Below the pieces are notes generated by a model. It saw nothing but the letters and a program-made list of their open reading frames with translations. It was not told the DNA's origin and ran no database searches. Made by a program: the position numbers and the translations under genes. Shown one piece after another: positions 54,438 to 62,878 of a stretch of 64,000 bases of DNA (position 1 is its first letter; each line of letters opens with the position of its first letter). Source of the stretch: Lentzea alba (GTDB lineage Bacteria; Actinomycetota; Actinomycetes; Mycobacteriales; Pseudonocardiaceae); NCBI RefSeq assembly GCF_011067745.1, contig NZ_JAAMPJ010000001.1, positions 248,001 to 312,000 of the forward strand, read 5' to 3'.

Positions 54438-55709
54438 TCAGCGATCCCAGACCCCGGGAACAACAATTACGTCGGCTTCGACCGGATTGTCCAACGTTGG
54501 TCCGATTCCGAAAGCGACGAAGGCGACCGCCGCACCACGAGCAGCCAAATCGCCCGCGCCCTCGTGCCGCACCTCCGTGCCGGAACGCAGAAGTGGACCG
54601 ACGGCCTCGATCGCCTCTGGCGTGCCGACCACGAACGCCGCGCGCCGGATCTCCGCTTCCGCACGGGGTGTGCGTTCCTCGGCGGAGCCGGGGCCGAGCC
54701 CGACCAGAGCGAGCCGGCCGCGTGGCAACATCCGCGCCGCGGCCACGGTCACGTTGTCCCGCTTGAACTTCTCGGCCGCGAGCTCGATCGGGGCGCCGTG
54801 CCCGAGCAGCTGCGCGCCGCGCAACGCCGCGGCCTCCGCGACGCTCGCGGTGCCCATCGAGTTGCGCACCACCGAGCTCGGGTTGGGCACGCCGATCTCG
54901 GCGAGCTCCGCGGTCGGGAACGTGAGCAGCTCGGCGGTGTCGCCGTGCCAGAATCCCCAGTCCTCGACGGCGTCCACGATGCCGGGCTCGTCCGCCTTGG
55001 CGTCCGCGGTCGCGAACGCCTTGATGGCGCGCAGATCCAGGCCGCCCTGTGCGTCCAGTTCGGCCAGTGCCGCGCCCACGCTCGTGGCCGACGAACCCCG
55101 CGTCGAGCCCACACCGACGACGAGCGTGCGCGGCACGATCCGCAGCACGTTCTCCTTGGTCGCGGCGGCCCGGTCGTCGACGACGATCATCCACGTCGCG
55201 TCCTCACCCGCCGCGATGACGTTCGGCGGCAGGGCGGGCAGCGGGAAGTTCAACGGGTTGCGCAGCACGACCTTCTCGCCCGCCTCGATGGCGGCGGCGC
55301 ACGCCTCGACGTCACCCTCGGCGGTGGCGTCCAGCTGCTCGACGAGCTCGTCCAGCACCGAGTCGATCGACGGGCCGCTGGTCACGACGGCGGTGCGGTT
55401 CAACAGATCCGCGACCTGGCTGGCCAGCATGTCCGCGTCCCCGGCCAGCGCGACCGCGAAGTGCTGGTCCACGCACACCACGGCGGGACCGGATCGCTTG
55501 TCCCGCAACAGAGGCGCGAACAGCCTGATCGCGGAACCCGCGTCCAGGAACAGCACCGCGGCGCTCAGGCGTGGCCACAGCTGGCGCACGGCGGCCTTGA
55601 TCGGACCGTCCGGCACGACGGCGTCGGCGCCGAGGAGACCGGCGAGGTCGGCGGCATCGCCGCGTTGGGCGGGGCCGGCGAAAACACCGATCACTTCTTG
55701 CTTCCCCAC
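54438..55709 (-). CDS. cbiG: CbiG-like protein with a partial CobJ-type methyltransferase domain
   Basis: A 423-residue protein. Residues 1-330 look like cobalt-precorrin-5A hydrolase, which opens the ring delta-lactone: GVFAGPAQRG, AVLFLDAGSAIRLFAPLLRD, TLVVGVGSTRGSSA, then LDLRAIKAFATADAKADEPG. From about 331 a methyltransferase-like start appears (GRLALVGLGPGSAEERTPRA), as in CbiG-CobJ fusions. It ends after about 93 residues, before any GDPxxYG loop. GTG start at 55709 overlaps the upstream gene by 19 nt. It is the last gene of the riboswitch-led operon. Confidence 0.8.
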   Translation of the reverse strand: MGKQEVIGVFAGPAQRGDAADLAGLLGADAVVPDGPIKAAVRQLWPRLSAAVLFLDAGSAIRLFAPLLRDKRSGPAVVCVDQHFAVALAGDADMLASQVADLLNRTAVVTSGPSIDSVLDELVEQLDATAEGDVEACAAAIEAGEKVVLRNPLNFPLPALPPNVIAAGEDATWMIVVDDRAAATKENVLRIVPRTLVVGVGSTRGSSATSVGAALAELDAQGGLDLRAIKAFATADAKADEPGIVDAVEDWGFWHGDTAELLTFPTAELAEIGVPNPSSVVRNSMGTASVAEAAALRGAQLLGHGAPIELAAEKFKRDNVTVAAARMLPRGRLALVGLGPGSAEERTPRAEAEIRRAAFVVGTPEAIEAVGPLLRSGTEVRHEGAGDLAARGAAVAFVAFGIGPTLDNPVEADVIVVPGVWDR

Positions 55710-56512
55710 AGCACGGTCACCGGTACTGCCGGAGCGAATCCCGAATCCAACAGGCGAGAGGCGGTCCAGTGCACGCCCTCCACCTCGTATCCGGCCGCCT
55801 GCAACGCATCGCGGGCGGGCACGATCTCGTCCACGCTCTCCGTCGCGACGACCACGCGGCGAGCGGACACCGCGGCCGAAGCCTTGACCGCGGTGATCTC
55901 ACCTCGGCCGACGAACACCGCGTCCGGGCGCGGCAACGAGGGCGCGTCCAGTTCGGCTTCCTCGACCCGCACGTCGACGCCGTGCGCGGACGCGTTCGCG
56001 ATGATCCGCACGCACTGCACGGGATCGGGCTCGACCGCGATCACCGCGGCGCCCAGCCGGGCGCACTCGACGCCCACCGCACCGGAACCGGCCAGCACGT
56101 CCCACACCAGCACACCGGGGCGCGGGGCGAGGCGAGCCAGCACGAACGCGCGGACCTCGGCGCCGAGGACGTGGGTGCGGCTCGCGAACGAGTCGTCCGG
56201 CAGCGCCCAGCCATCGTTCGACTGCAGGAACTCGTTGTCCGCCAGGCACAACACCGCGTCCGGCGAGGTCCAGCGACGGGTCACCGCGTCACGCGGGTCC
56301 ACAGTGATCAGTTCGCCTGCGTCCGACACCGTCAGCGTGCGACGCCAGCCCGCGAGGCCCGCGCCGATCTCGGCGGGACCGATGCCCTCGGCCAGCTTCA
56401 CGATCACGGCGGAGCGGGCGCGGCACACGTTCAGCGCGGGACGCAGGCCGTCCGCGGCGTCGACGATCTCGACGGGACGGCCCGCTGTGTCCTGCAATGC
56501 CTGCACTGTCAT
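55691..56512 (-). CDS. CbiT-type decarboxylating methyltransferase with half a CbiE domain
   Basis: A 273-residue protein. The C-terminal ~170 residues are CbiT: LPDDSFASRTHVLGAEVRA leading to SAM motif I VWDVLAGSGAVGVE (about 137-149), then VFVGRGE and a carboxyl end like VPVTVLWG. Residues 10-95 resemble the second half of a CbiE/CobL domain (GWRRTLTVSDAGE), without the N-terminal SAM-binding half. Full CobL proteins have about 400 residues. It should methylate C15 and decarboxylate the C12 acetate; C5 methylation is doubtful. Start overlaps cobM by 1 nt (TGATG). Confidence 0.8.
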   Translation of the reverse strand: MTVQALQDTAGRPVEIVDAADGLRPALNVCRARSAVIVKLAEGIGPAEIGAGLAGWRRTLTVSDAGELITVDPRDAVTRRWTSPDAVLCLADNEFLQSNDGWALPDDSFASRTHVLGAEVRAFVLARLAPRPGVLVWDVLAGSGAVGVECARLGAAVIAVEPDPVQCVRIIANASAHGVDVRVEEAELDAPSLPRPDAVFVGRGEITAVKASAAVSARRVVVATESVDEIVPARDALQAAGYEVEGVHWTASRLLDSGFAPAVPVTVLWGSKK

Positions 56513-57558
56513 CAGTTTCCGGCGGTGCGCTTGGGCTTACGGGCGGCGGCCGGCTTCTTCTTCGGCGTGGCCGTCGAGGCGCGGACCGTCGGCGGCTTCG
56601 GCTTCTCCGCCGCCACCACGGTCAGCTTCGGCTTGGGCGCGGGCTCCTCGGCCGGCTTGCGCACCGACTGCTGTATTTCCTCGACCGCCGTCCACGCCGG
56701 GTTCGACTCGGCGGCGGCAGCGGGGGCGGGCAGCGGAGCGGGGGCCGGGGCCGGGATGGGCTCGTCGACGCGCGTCGCGATGCGCGAGGCGGCACGGCGT
56801 GACCAGCGGGTCGGGCGGGCGGCGCGGAGCGGCTCGTCCACCGAGGCCGTCGCCGAGACGCGGCGCGTGGGCACCTTCACGGCGGCGCCGACCAGGAACA
56901 GCGTCGGGCGGTACAGCTTGTGCTGCTTCACCACCGACTCCAGTTCGCCGACGGTGGTGTGCACGACCAGTTCGTCCGCCTGGCTCACCTTGTACGCGAC
57001 CACGACCGGGGTCTCGGCGGTGTACCCGCCCTGCAGCAGCTTCTCGACGAACTGACCGGTGCGCGCGCCCGAGACCGTCGCGGCCATCGTGGTCTGCAGC
57101 GCGGCGAACTCGCGGACCAGCTCGCTGCTCTCCGGCGAGATCAGCACAGTGGACGACGCCTCGGTCAGGGTGAGCTCGCGGCCGATCTTCGCGGCAGCGG
57201 CGGCCACCACCGACACACCCGGCACGACCTCGACCTCAAGACCGAGGCGCACGCACAGGTCGTGCTGCTCCTGCACACCACCACCGGTCGCGGCGTCGCC
57301 CGCGTGCAGGCGCACCACGACCTGGCGCGACGCGGCGGCACGGCGGTACAGGTCCGTGATCTCCTCGGGCGTCACGCGCGAGAAGTCGACCAGGTCGGCG
57401 TCGGCGCGGGCGTGCTCGCGGACGCACTCGGCGTCGACGGCACTGGGGGCCCAGATGACGACGTCGGCTTCCGCGATGCGGCGCGCGCCTCGGAGAGTGA
57501 TGAGGTCGGCGGCACCGGGACCGGCGCCGACGAAGGAGACCCGACCGGTCGTCGTCAC
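56512..57558 (-). CDS. cobM: CobM/CbiF-like precorrin-4 C11-methyltransferase with basic tail
   Basis: A 348-residue protein. Residues 1-245 follow the family: VSFVGAGPGAADLITLRGAR, YRRAAASRQVVVRLHAGD, VVPGVSVVAAAAAKIGRELT and ARTGQFVEKLLQGGYTAETPVVVAYK. The SAM-binding loop GDPSLYGA is altered to GDAATGGG (residues 87-94). The last ~100 residues are Pro/Ala/Lys-rich and strongly basic, absent from typical CobM (about 250). It may bind nucleic acid or be a linker. It lies 31 nt downstream of cobB. Confidence 0.85.
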   Translation of the reverse strand: MTTTGRVSFVGAGPGAADLITLRGARRIAEADVVIWAPSAVDAECVREHARADADLVDFSRVTPEEITDLYRRAAASRQVVVRLHAGDAATGGGVQEQHDLCVRLGLEVEVVPGVSVVAAAAAKIGRELTLTEASSTVLISPESSELVREFAALQTTMAATVSGARTGQFVEKLLQGGYTAETPVVVAYKVSQADELVVHTTVGELESVVKQHKLYRPTLFLVGAAVKVPTRRVSATASVDEPLRAARPTRWSRRAASRIATRVDEPIPAPAPAPLPAPAAAAESNPAWTAVEEIQQSVRKPAEEPAPKPKLTVVAAEKPKPPTVRASTATPKKKPAAARKPKRTAGN

Positions 57559-57589
57559 GACAGCTCCACAGGGGGTTTCGGGGAGAGGC

Positions 57590-58966
57590 TTAAGCGAAGA
57601 CCGTACCGCCTGCCGCTCCGGCCACGAACGGGTGGCAGGCCCGCACGAAGCGGGCTACCGCCTCCGGATCACCGGCCGGGTGCGTGTGCAGGTACGACGC
57701 ATGTACGCCACCCACGACGAAACCCTCGGCGACGGGCCGGGAATCGACGCCGCGCCAGTGCCACGCGGGCGGGGTCGAGTGCGGTGTGGACAGCTGGGTG
57801 CGGTGGAACTCGTGGCCGGTCACGCGGCTGCCCGGCGGGTGCAGCGGGGAACTGGCGGACGCCACGGCGTCCCGATAGCCCAAGGTCAGCTTCGGGGTCA
57901 TGAACCCCTCGGCGTCGAGCACGCCGCACATCGGATGCCCGTCGAGCGACCGCGCCAGGTACAGCAACCCACCGCACTCGGCGTGGACCGGCGCACCCGA
58001 TCGAGCGAACCGCGCCACCGAGTCGCGCAACTTCGCGTTGGCCGACAAAGCTTCCGCGTGCTGCTCGGGGAAACCGCCCGGCAGGACCAGCCCCGCGGTT
58101 CCTTCCGGAAGGACCTCGTCCTTCAACGGATCGACGACGGCGACGGCCGCGCCCGCCGCCTTCAGCACCTCGACGTGCTCGGCGTAGCCGAACGTGAAAG
58201 CCGCTCCCCCCGCCACCGCGACCAACGGTTCGCCGTCGACGCGCTCGACCTGGGGTTCCCAGGCGGACACCGCCATCGAAGGCACCGACTGCGCCAGCCT
58301 GCGCACCGCGTCGAGATCGACGTGCTTGGCCACCGCGGCGGCGATCGCGTCGACGGCGGCGACCGCCTCCGACCCGTGCTCCGCCGCCGTCACGAGCCCC
58401 AAATGCCTGGAGGGCAACGAGAACTGCGGATCACGCGGCAACACGCCGAGCACGTCGAGGCCGACCTCGTCGCAGGCCGACCGCAGCACCTGCTCGTGCC
58501 GCTCCGACCCGACCTGGTTGAGGATCACGCCGCCGAGCCGGACCGTCGGGTCGTAGCCGCGGAACCCGTGCAGCAGAGCGGCGAGCGACCGGCTTTGCCC
58601 GCGCGCGTCCACGACGAACAGCACCGGTGCGTTGATCAGCTTCGCGACGTGCGCGGTCGAGCCGACCCCCGCGGTGTCGACCCGGCCGTCGAACAGGCCC
58701 ATCACGCCCTCGACCACGGCGATGTCACAGCCCTTGGACCCGTGCGCGAACAGGCCGGGGATCCGGTGCTCGCCGACCATGACCGGGTCGAGGTTGCGGC
58801 CGGGACGGGCCGTGGCCAGCGCGTGGTAGCCGGGGTCGATGTAGTCGGGCCCCACCTTGAACGGCGCGACCCGCGACCCGGCCCGGCGCAACGCGGCCAT
58901 CAGGCCCGTCGCCACCGTGGTCTTGCCGCTGCCCGAGGCGGGAGCCGCGACGACCAGCCGGTTCAC
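57590..58966 (-). CDS. cobB: cobyrinic/hydrogenobyrinic acid a,c-diamide synthase
   Basis: A 458-residue ATP- and glutamine-dependent amidotransferase that amidates the a and c acetates. The N-terminal P-loop is VVAAPASGSGKTTVATGLMA, with KVGPDYIDPGYH and a magnesium-site block VVEGVMGLFDG. The C-terminal glutaminase has the nucleophile Cys in PVHAECGGLLYL and the His of VHASYLHTHPAG. All motifs look intact. The GTG start overlaps the cobO stop (GTGA). Confidence 0.96.
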   Translation of the reverse strand: MNRLVVAAPASGSGKTTVATGLMAALRRAGSRVAPFKVGPDYIDPGYHALATARPGRNLDPVMVGEHRIPGLFAHGSKGCDIAVVEGVMGLFDGRVDTAGVGSTAHVAKLINAPVLFVVDARGQSRSLAALLHGFRGYDPTVRLGGVILNQVGSERHEQVLRSACDEVGLDVLGVLPRDPQFSLPSRHLGLVTAAEHGSEAVAAVDAIAAAVAKHVDLDAVRRLAQSVPSMAVSAWEPQVERVDGEPLVAVAGGAAFTFGYAEHVEVLKAAGAAVAVVDPLKDEVLPEGTAGLVLPGGFPEQHAEALSANAKLRDSVARFARSGAPVHAECGGLLYLARSLDGHPMCGVLDAEGFMTPKLTLGYRDAVASASSPLHPPGSRVTGHEFHRTQLSTPHSTPPAWHWRGVDSRPVAEGFVVGGVHASYLHTHPAGDPEAVARFVRACHPFVAGAAGGTVFA

Positions 58967-59577
58967 CACTCGATCCCCCGCTGGCCCTTCTGTCCGGCGT
59001 CCATCGGGTGCTTGACCTTGGTCATCTCCACCACGAGGTCGGCGGCGGCGATCAGCTTCTCCGGCGCGTACCGGCCGGTGATCACGACGTGCTGGTGGCC
59101 GGGCCGGTTGACCAGCGTGTCCACCACCTCGTCGACGTCGATCCAGCCCCAGTGCAGCGGGTAGGTGAACTCGTCGAGCACGTAGAAGCCGTGGCGTTCG
59201 GTCTGCAACCTGCGGGAGATCTCCTGCCAGCCTTCGAGAGCGGCCGCGGCGTGGTCGTCCTCGGTGCCCTGCTTGCGCGACCAGGACCAGCCCTCGCCCA
59301 TCTTGTGCCACTCGACCGCGCCGCCCTCGCCGGTCTCCTCGTGCAGCCGGCCGAGCGCCTTGAACGCGGACTCCTCGCCCACCTTCCACTTGGCGGACTT
59401 CACGAACTGGAACACGCCGATGTCCCAGCCCTGGTTCCAGCCGCGCAGCGCCATGCCGAACGCCGCCGTCGACTTCCCCTTCATCTCACCGGTGTGCAGC
59501 ATCAGCAACGGCCGGTTGCGGCGCTGGCGCGTCGTCAGGCCGTCCTTCGGCACCTCGGTGGGTTGTCCTTGAGGCAC
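58963..59577 (-). CDS. cobO: cob(I)yrinic acid a,c-diamide adenosyltransferase
   Basis: A 204-residue CobA/CobO-type adenosyltransferase that makes the adenosyl-cobalt bond. The P-loop is LHTGEMKGKSTAAFG (Glu-Met where Glu-Gly is more usual). It then has GVFQFVKSAKWKVGEESAF, a typical block, VLDEFTYPLHWGWIDVDEV (Walker B region) and VVITGRYAPEKLIAAADLV. GTG at 59577 was chosen because AAGGAG lies 6 nt upstream. An ATG at 59643 is in frame but lies inside an inverted repeat. Confidence 0.95.
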   Translation of the reverse strand: MPQGQPTEVPKDGLTTRQRRNRPLLMLHTGEMKGKSTAAFGMALRGWNQGWDIGVFQFVKSAKWKVGEESAFKALGRLHEETGEGGAVEWHKMGEGWSWSRKQGTEDDHAAAALEGWQEISRRLQTERHGFYVLDEFTYPLHWGWIDVDEVVDTLVNRPGHQHVVITGRYAPEKLIAAADLVVEMTKVKHPMDAGQKGQRGIEW

Positions 59578-59642
59578 TGGTTTCTCCTTGCTCGTTGGTC
59601 GCTGCTCCGCAGACTCCGGTGAGTTCGCCGGGAAGCTGGCCA

Positions 59643-59701
59643 TCCGGCCGCCGCTTCGCCGTGATTGGGCTTCGCCGAATCCCGACGAAGGGGCGGCCGG
59701 A
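59643..59701 (-). promoter_or_regulatory. 16-bp imperfect inverted repeat between chelatase gene and cobO
   Basis: TCCGGCCGCCGCTTCG at 59643-59658 pairs with CGAAGGGGCGGCCGGA at 59686-59701 with one mismatch. It lies 14 nt past the chelatase stop and 66 nt before cobO. It may stop or attenuate transcription inside the operon, or protect the upstream mRNA. Confidence 0.45.
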
Positions 59702-59715
59702 CGACCAGCGCGAAC

Positions 59716-61620
59716 TCACGCGGCCCGGACGACGCCGGCGAGGTGGTCGGCGCTGAGCTGGTCGAGGCGGACGCAGGTGCCCTGCAGGGCCTCGGCGATC
59801 TTCTGCGCGAGGCCGAGCCTGATGTGGCCCTGTTCGCAGTCCACGACCACGACAGCGGTCTGTTCGAGCAGGCCGGCCGCCTTCAGCGCGTCCTTGGTCG
59901 GGTCGCCGCCGAGACCGGACGACGTCGCGCGGCCGTCGGTCAGCAACACCACGAGTGGGCGCTTCTGCGGGTCGCGCAACCGTTCGATCTCCAGCACGCG
60001 ATGGGCCTTGAGCAGTCCGTCCGCGAGCGGGGTCCGGCCGCCGGTGCGCATCTTCTTGAGGCGGGTCGCCGCCGCGTCCACGGAAGTCGTTGGAGGCAAC
60101 GCCACTTCGGCCTGGTTGCCGCGGAACGTCACCACGCCGACCTTGTCCCGGCGCTGGTAGGCATCGCGCAGCAGGGAGATCACCGCGCCGCTGACCGCCG
60201 ACATCCGCTGCCGTGCCGCCATCGAGCCCGACGCGTCGACGACGAACAGGACGAGGTTCGACTCCTTGCCCTCCCTCACCGCCTTGCGCAGATCTCCGGC
60301 GGTGAGCAGAAGTCCGGGACCGCTGCGGCCGCGTGCCTGCTGGTGCGGTGCCGCGTTCGTGAGCGTGTCGACGAGGTGCAGGCCGTTTCCATCCACTTTG
60401 GACGAACGGACGATCCGGCCGGTGCGGGCACGGGCCCGGGAACGCTTGCCCGGCGCGCCTTCCCCGACTCCCGGCACCTCCAGCAGCCGTGCCTTGAACG
60501 CGGGCGCGGGTTCCGGTGCCGGTCGGTCGTTGGGCGCGTTTCCGTTGCCCGCCGGGCCTTCCTGCGGTTCGGGCAGCTCGCCACCGCCGGGACCGTCGTC
60601 GTCCGGGCCCTCTTCGGGTTCCTCCGCGTGCTCGGCCGCCTGGCGCATGGCGTCCTCGAGCTGCTGCTCCTCGATGCCGGGCTCGTCGAACGGGTCGCGG
60701 CGGCGCCGGTGCGGCAGGGCGAGCCGGACCGCGGTCTCGACGTCGAGCTCCTCGACCTCGGTGGCGCCCCGCCACGCCGCGTGGGCGGTGGCGGCACGAG
60801 CCACGACGAGGTCCGCGCGCATGCCGTCGACCTCGAAAGCCGCGCAGACGGCGGCGATTCGGCGCAGCTCGCTGTCCGGCAGGGAAACCAGGGGAAGGTT
60901 CGCGCGGGCGTCGGTGATCTGCTGCTTGAGCTTGGTGTCCTCGGCTGCCCACCGCGCCGCGAACGTCACGGGGTCGGCCTCGTAGGCGAGCCGGCGCCTG
61001 ATCACCTCGGTGCGCACGCCGACGTCCCGCGCCGCCTTCACCGCCACGGTCAGCCCGAACCGGTCGAGCAGCTGCGGCCGCAGCTCGCCCTCCTCCGGGT
61101 TCATGGTGCCGACCAGCAGGAACTGGGACGGGTGCGAGATCGAGACGCCTTCGCGTTCGACGTGGGCGCGCCCCATCGCGGCGGCGTCGAGCAGCAGGTC
61201 CACGAGGTGGTCGTGCAGGAGGTTGACCTCGTCGACGTAGAGCACGCCCCGGTGCGCCGCGGCGAGCAGTCCGGGCTGGAACGCCCGCACGCCCTCGGTC
61301 AGCGCCTTCTCCAGGTCGAGCGACCCGACCAGGCGGTCCTCGGTGGCGCCCACGGGCAGTTCGACGAGCTTGGCCGGCCTGCGCTCGACGCTGTCGTGCG
61401 GCGCGTCCGGGCAGTCGGTGCTGCCGGGCACGCAGCCGAACCGGCAGTTCTGCGAGACGTCGAGTTCGGGCAGCAGCGCGGCCAGGGCACGCACGATCGT
61501 CGACTTCGCGGTCCCCTTCTCGCCGCGCACGAGAACACCGCCGATGCCGGGATGTACGGCGTTCAGCAGCAGGGCCAGCCGGAGGTCGTCATGTCCGACG
61601 ACAGCCGAAAAGGGGAACAT
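59716..61620 (-). CDS. magnesium/cobalt chelatase, ChlI-ChlD fusion (ATPase plus VWA)
   Basis: A 634-residue AAA+/von Willebrand fusion of the kind that helps CobN insert cobalt. The ATPase has Walker [14 protein letters not shown] (about 30-41), Walker [12 protein letters not shown] and [19 protein letters not shown] Pro/acidic-rich linker (about 345-395) connects to the VWA domain with [20 protein letters not shown] and a TPLADGL segment. No CobN large subunit is in this window. The ATG at 61620 opens [14 protein letters not shown]. The cobalamin riboswitch is just upstream, so it is the first gene of the operon. Confidence 0.9.
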   Translation of the reverse strand: MFPFSAVVGHDDLRLALLLNAVHPGIGGVLVRGEKGTAKSTIVRALAALLPELDVSQNCRFGCVPGSTDCPDAPHDSVERRPAKLVELPVGATEDRLVGSLDLEKALTEGVRAFQPGLLAAAHRGVLYVDEVNLLHDHLVDLLLDAAAMGRAHVEREGVSISHPSQFLLVGTMNPEEGELRPQLLDRFGLTVAVKAARDVGVRTEVIRRRLAYEADPVTFAARWAAEDTKLKQQITDARANLPLVSLPDSELRRIAAVCAAFEVDGMRADLVVARAATAHAAWRGATEVEELDVETAVRLALPHRRRRDPFDEPGIEEQQLEDAMRQAAEHAEEPEEGPDDDGPGGGELPEPQEGPAGNGNAPNDRPAPEPAPAFKARLLEVPGVGEGAPGKRSRARARTGRIVRSSKVDGNGLHLVDTLTNAAPHQQARGRSGPGLLLTAGDLRKAVREGKESNLVLFVVDASGSMAARQRMSAVSGAVISLLRDAYQRRDKVGVVTFRGNQAEVALPPTTSVDAAATRLKKMRTGGRTPLADGLLKAHRVLEIERLRDPQKRPLVVLLTDGRATSSGLGGDPTKDALKAAGLLEQTAVVVVDCEQGHIRLGLAQKIAEALQGTCVRLDQLSADHLAGVVRAA

Positions 61621-61664
61621 GCTCAGCGAAGTCCTTCCTCGGGTGTCCACGCCCGCGGTCGGTG

Positions 61665-61798
61665 GGTGAAGAGGGGGACGAGTTCCTGACTCCCAGAGCA
61701 CGTCTGGTCACAGTCGCGGGACGGCGCCGGATTCGCACCGGCTTCCTCGCTCTCCCCTCACAGCCCCGGCATCGTCGCATTTCGCACCTGCGGGACCA
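61665..61798 (-). ncRNA. cobalamin riboswitch
   Basis: The conserved cobalamin-riboswitch core is readable on the minus strand. GCCGGTGCGAATCCGGCGC (61723-61743) is the long-known B12 box. CCGTCCCGCGACTGTGA follows, with ACTGTGA at 61708-61714, and then the P1-closing GAGTCAGGAACTC (61680-61692). It lies about 45 nt before the chelatase ATG. The switch normally shuts down expression when adenosylcobalamin is plentiful, so it sets the level of the whole operon. The outer limits are approximate. Confidence 0.9.
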
Positions 61799-61838
61799 AC
61801 AGCCAGGTGAGCGACATCGCGCTGGGAAGTGCGGTATC

Positions 61839-61899
61839 GCTGGCCATGAACGGCGCTTTTGTGGACCTGGGGTCCACAAAAGCGCCGTTCATGGCCAGC
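61839..61899. terminator. 29-bp perfect palindrome after the threonine aldolase gene
   Basis: Two perfect 29-nt arms (61839-61867 and 61871-61899) enclose a 3-nt loop. It lies 9 nt past the aldolase stop and upstream of the riboswitch. It can form a very stable hairpin on either strand. No clear U-run. Similar intergenic palindromes are known in Pseudonocardiaceae genomes. Confidence 0.75.
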
Positions 61900-61908
61900 T
61901 CGCGTGCG

Positions 61909-62871
61909 TCAGAGCAGGCTCTGGAAGTGGGACCAGGCCTCGCGGACCTCGTCGGCCGTCCACTCCAGTGCGGGGCCGGCGATGGTGACCTCCGTCTTGG
62001 CCAGCGTGCCGTCCTGCCAGAACGAGCCCAGGAACTTCCCGCTCAGCTCGGTCAGCCGCTTCGGGTCACCGGGCAGGTGGAACGCGAACTGGTGGGTGTG
62101 CGGCTCGGGCAAACCCATCGCCTCGGCGACCACCTTGGCGTGCGCGACCTGCGCGCCCAGGCGAGGCAGCACGGTGTCCAGGCCGTGCATCGCGGAGAGC
62201 GCCGCGGGCCACTGCTGGAACAGCATGCCGCCGTACCGGTGCCGCCAGACCCGTGCCTGGTCGACGAAGTCCTGGGTGCCCGCCAAAGCCGCGCCGGACA
62301 TGCCCTCCAGCGACTTGTAGAACGACACGTACACCGAGTCGAACAGGCCGGCGATCTCCTCCAGCGGTTTGCCGAGGCCGTGCGTGCTCTCCCACAGCCG
62401 CGCGCCGTCGAGGTGGACCACCGCGTCCCGTTCGCGGGCCGCGTCCACGAGCGAGACCAGCTCGTCCCAGGTCGGCAGAACGAACCCGGCCTCGCGGTCC
62501 GGCACCTCGACCAGCAGCGTCCCGAACGGCTCGGGGCACGACGCCACCTCCGAGTTCCGCACCTTGATCGGGCGCAGGCCCGACAGGACGGTCAGTGCGT
62601 CGTCCTCGTGGTGCAGCGGGTGCGCGGCAGGGTGCATCGCCACGATCGGGCTGTGCGTGCGGTCTGCCCAGCACTTCAGCGCGATCTGCTGCGCCATCGT
62701 CCCCGTCGGCACGAACAACGCCGCCTCGGTGCCCAGCAGCCGCGCGACGCGCTGTTCCAGCGCGCTCACGGGGCCGCCCTCGCCGTAGACGTCCGGCTCG
62801 ACGTCCGGGACGGGGCCGAGTTCCTCGAGCAGTGTCCGTTTGCTGACTCCGGAGAGCTGACGGTTCAACAC
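61909..62871 (-). CDS. low-specificity L-threonine aldolase-like PLP enzyme
   Basis: A 320-residue fold-type I PLP enzyme of the beta-eliminating lyase/aldolase class. The cofactor Lys lies in SVYVSFYKSLEGMSGAALAG. VVHLDGARLWES carries the cofactor Asp and Arg, and ALFVPTGTMAQQIALKCWA is the typical N-terminal block. It cleaves threonine or related beta-hydroxy amino acids to glycine and an aldehyde. GTG start at 62871, 7 nt after the TetR stop, so both are one transcript. Confidence 0.88.
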   Translation of the reverse strand: MLNRQLSGVSKRTLLEELGPVPDVEPDVYGEGGPVSALEQRVARLLGTEAALFVPTGTMAQQIALKCWADRTHSPIVAMHPAAHPLHHEDDALTVLSGLRPIKVRNSEVASCPEPFGTLLVEVPDREAGFVLPTWDELVSLVDAARERDAVVHLDGARLWESTHGLGKPLEEIAGLFDSVYVSFYKSLEGMSGAALAGTQDFVDQARVWRHRYGGMLFQQWPAALSAMHGLDTVLPRLGAQVAHAKVVAEAMGLPEPHTHQFAFHLPGDPKRLTELSGKFLGSFWQDGTLAKTEVTIAGPALEWTADEVREAWSHFQSLL

Positions 62872-62878
62872 CCCGGCA

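Noticed and set aside
54195..57173. Open frame of 992 codons on the plus strand
   Set aside because: Antisense of the cobalamin genes. Low-complexity Ser/Arg/Ala sequence without motifs.
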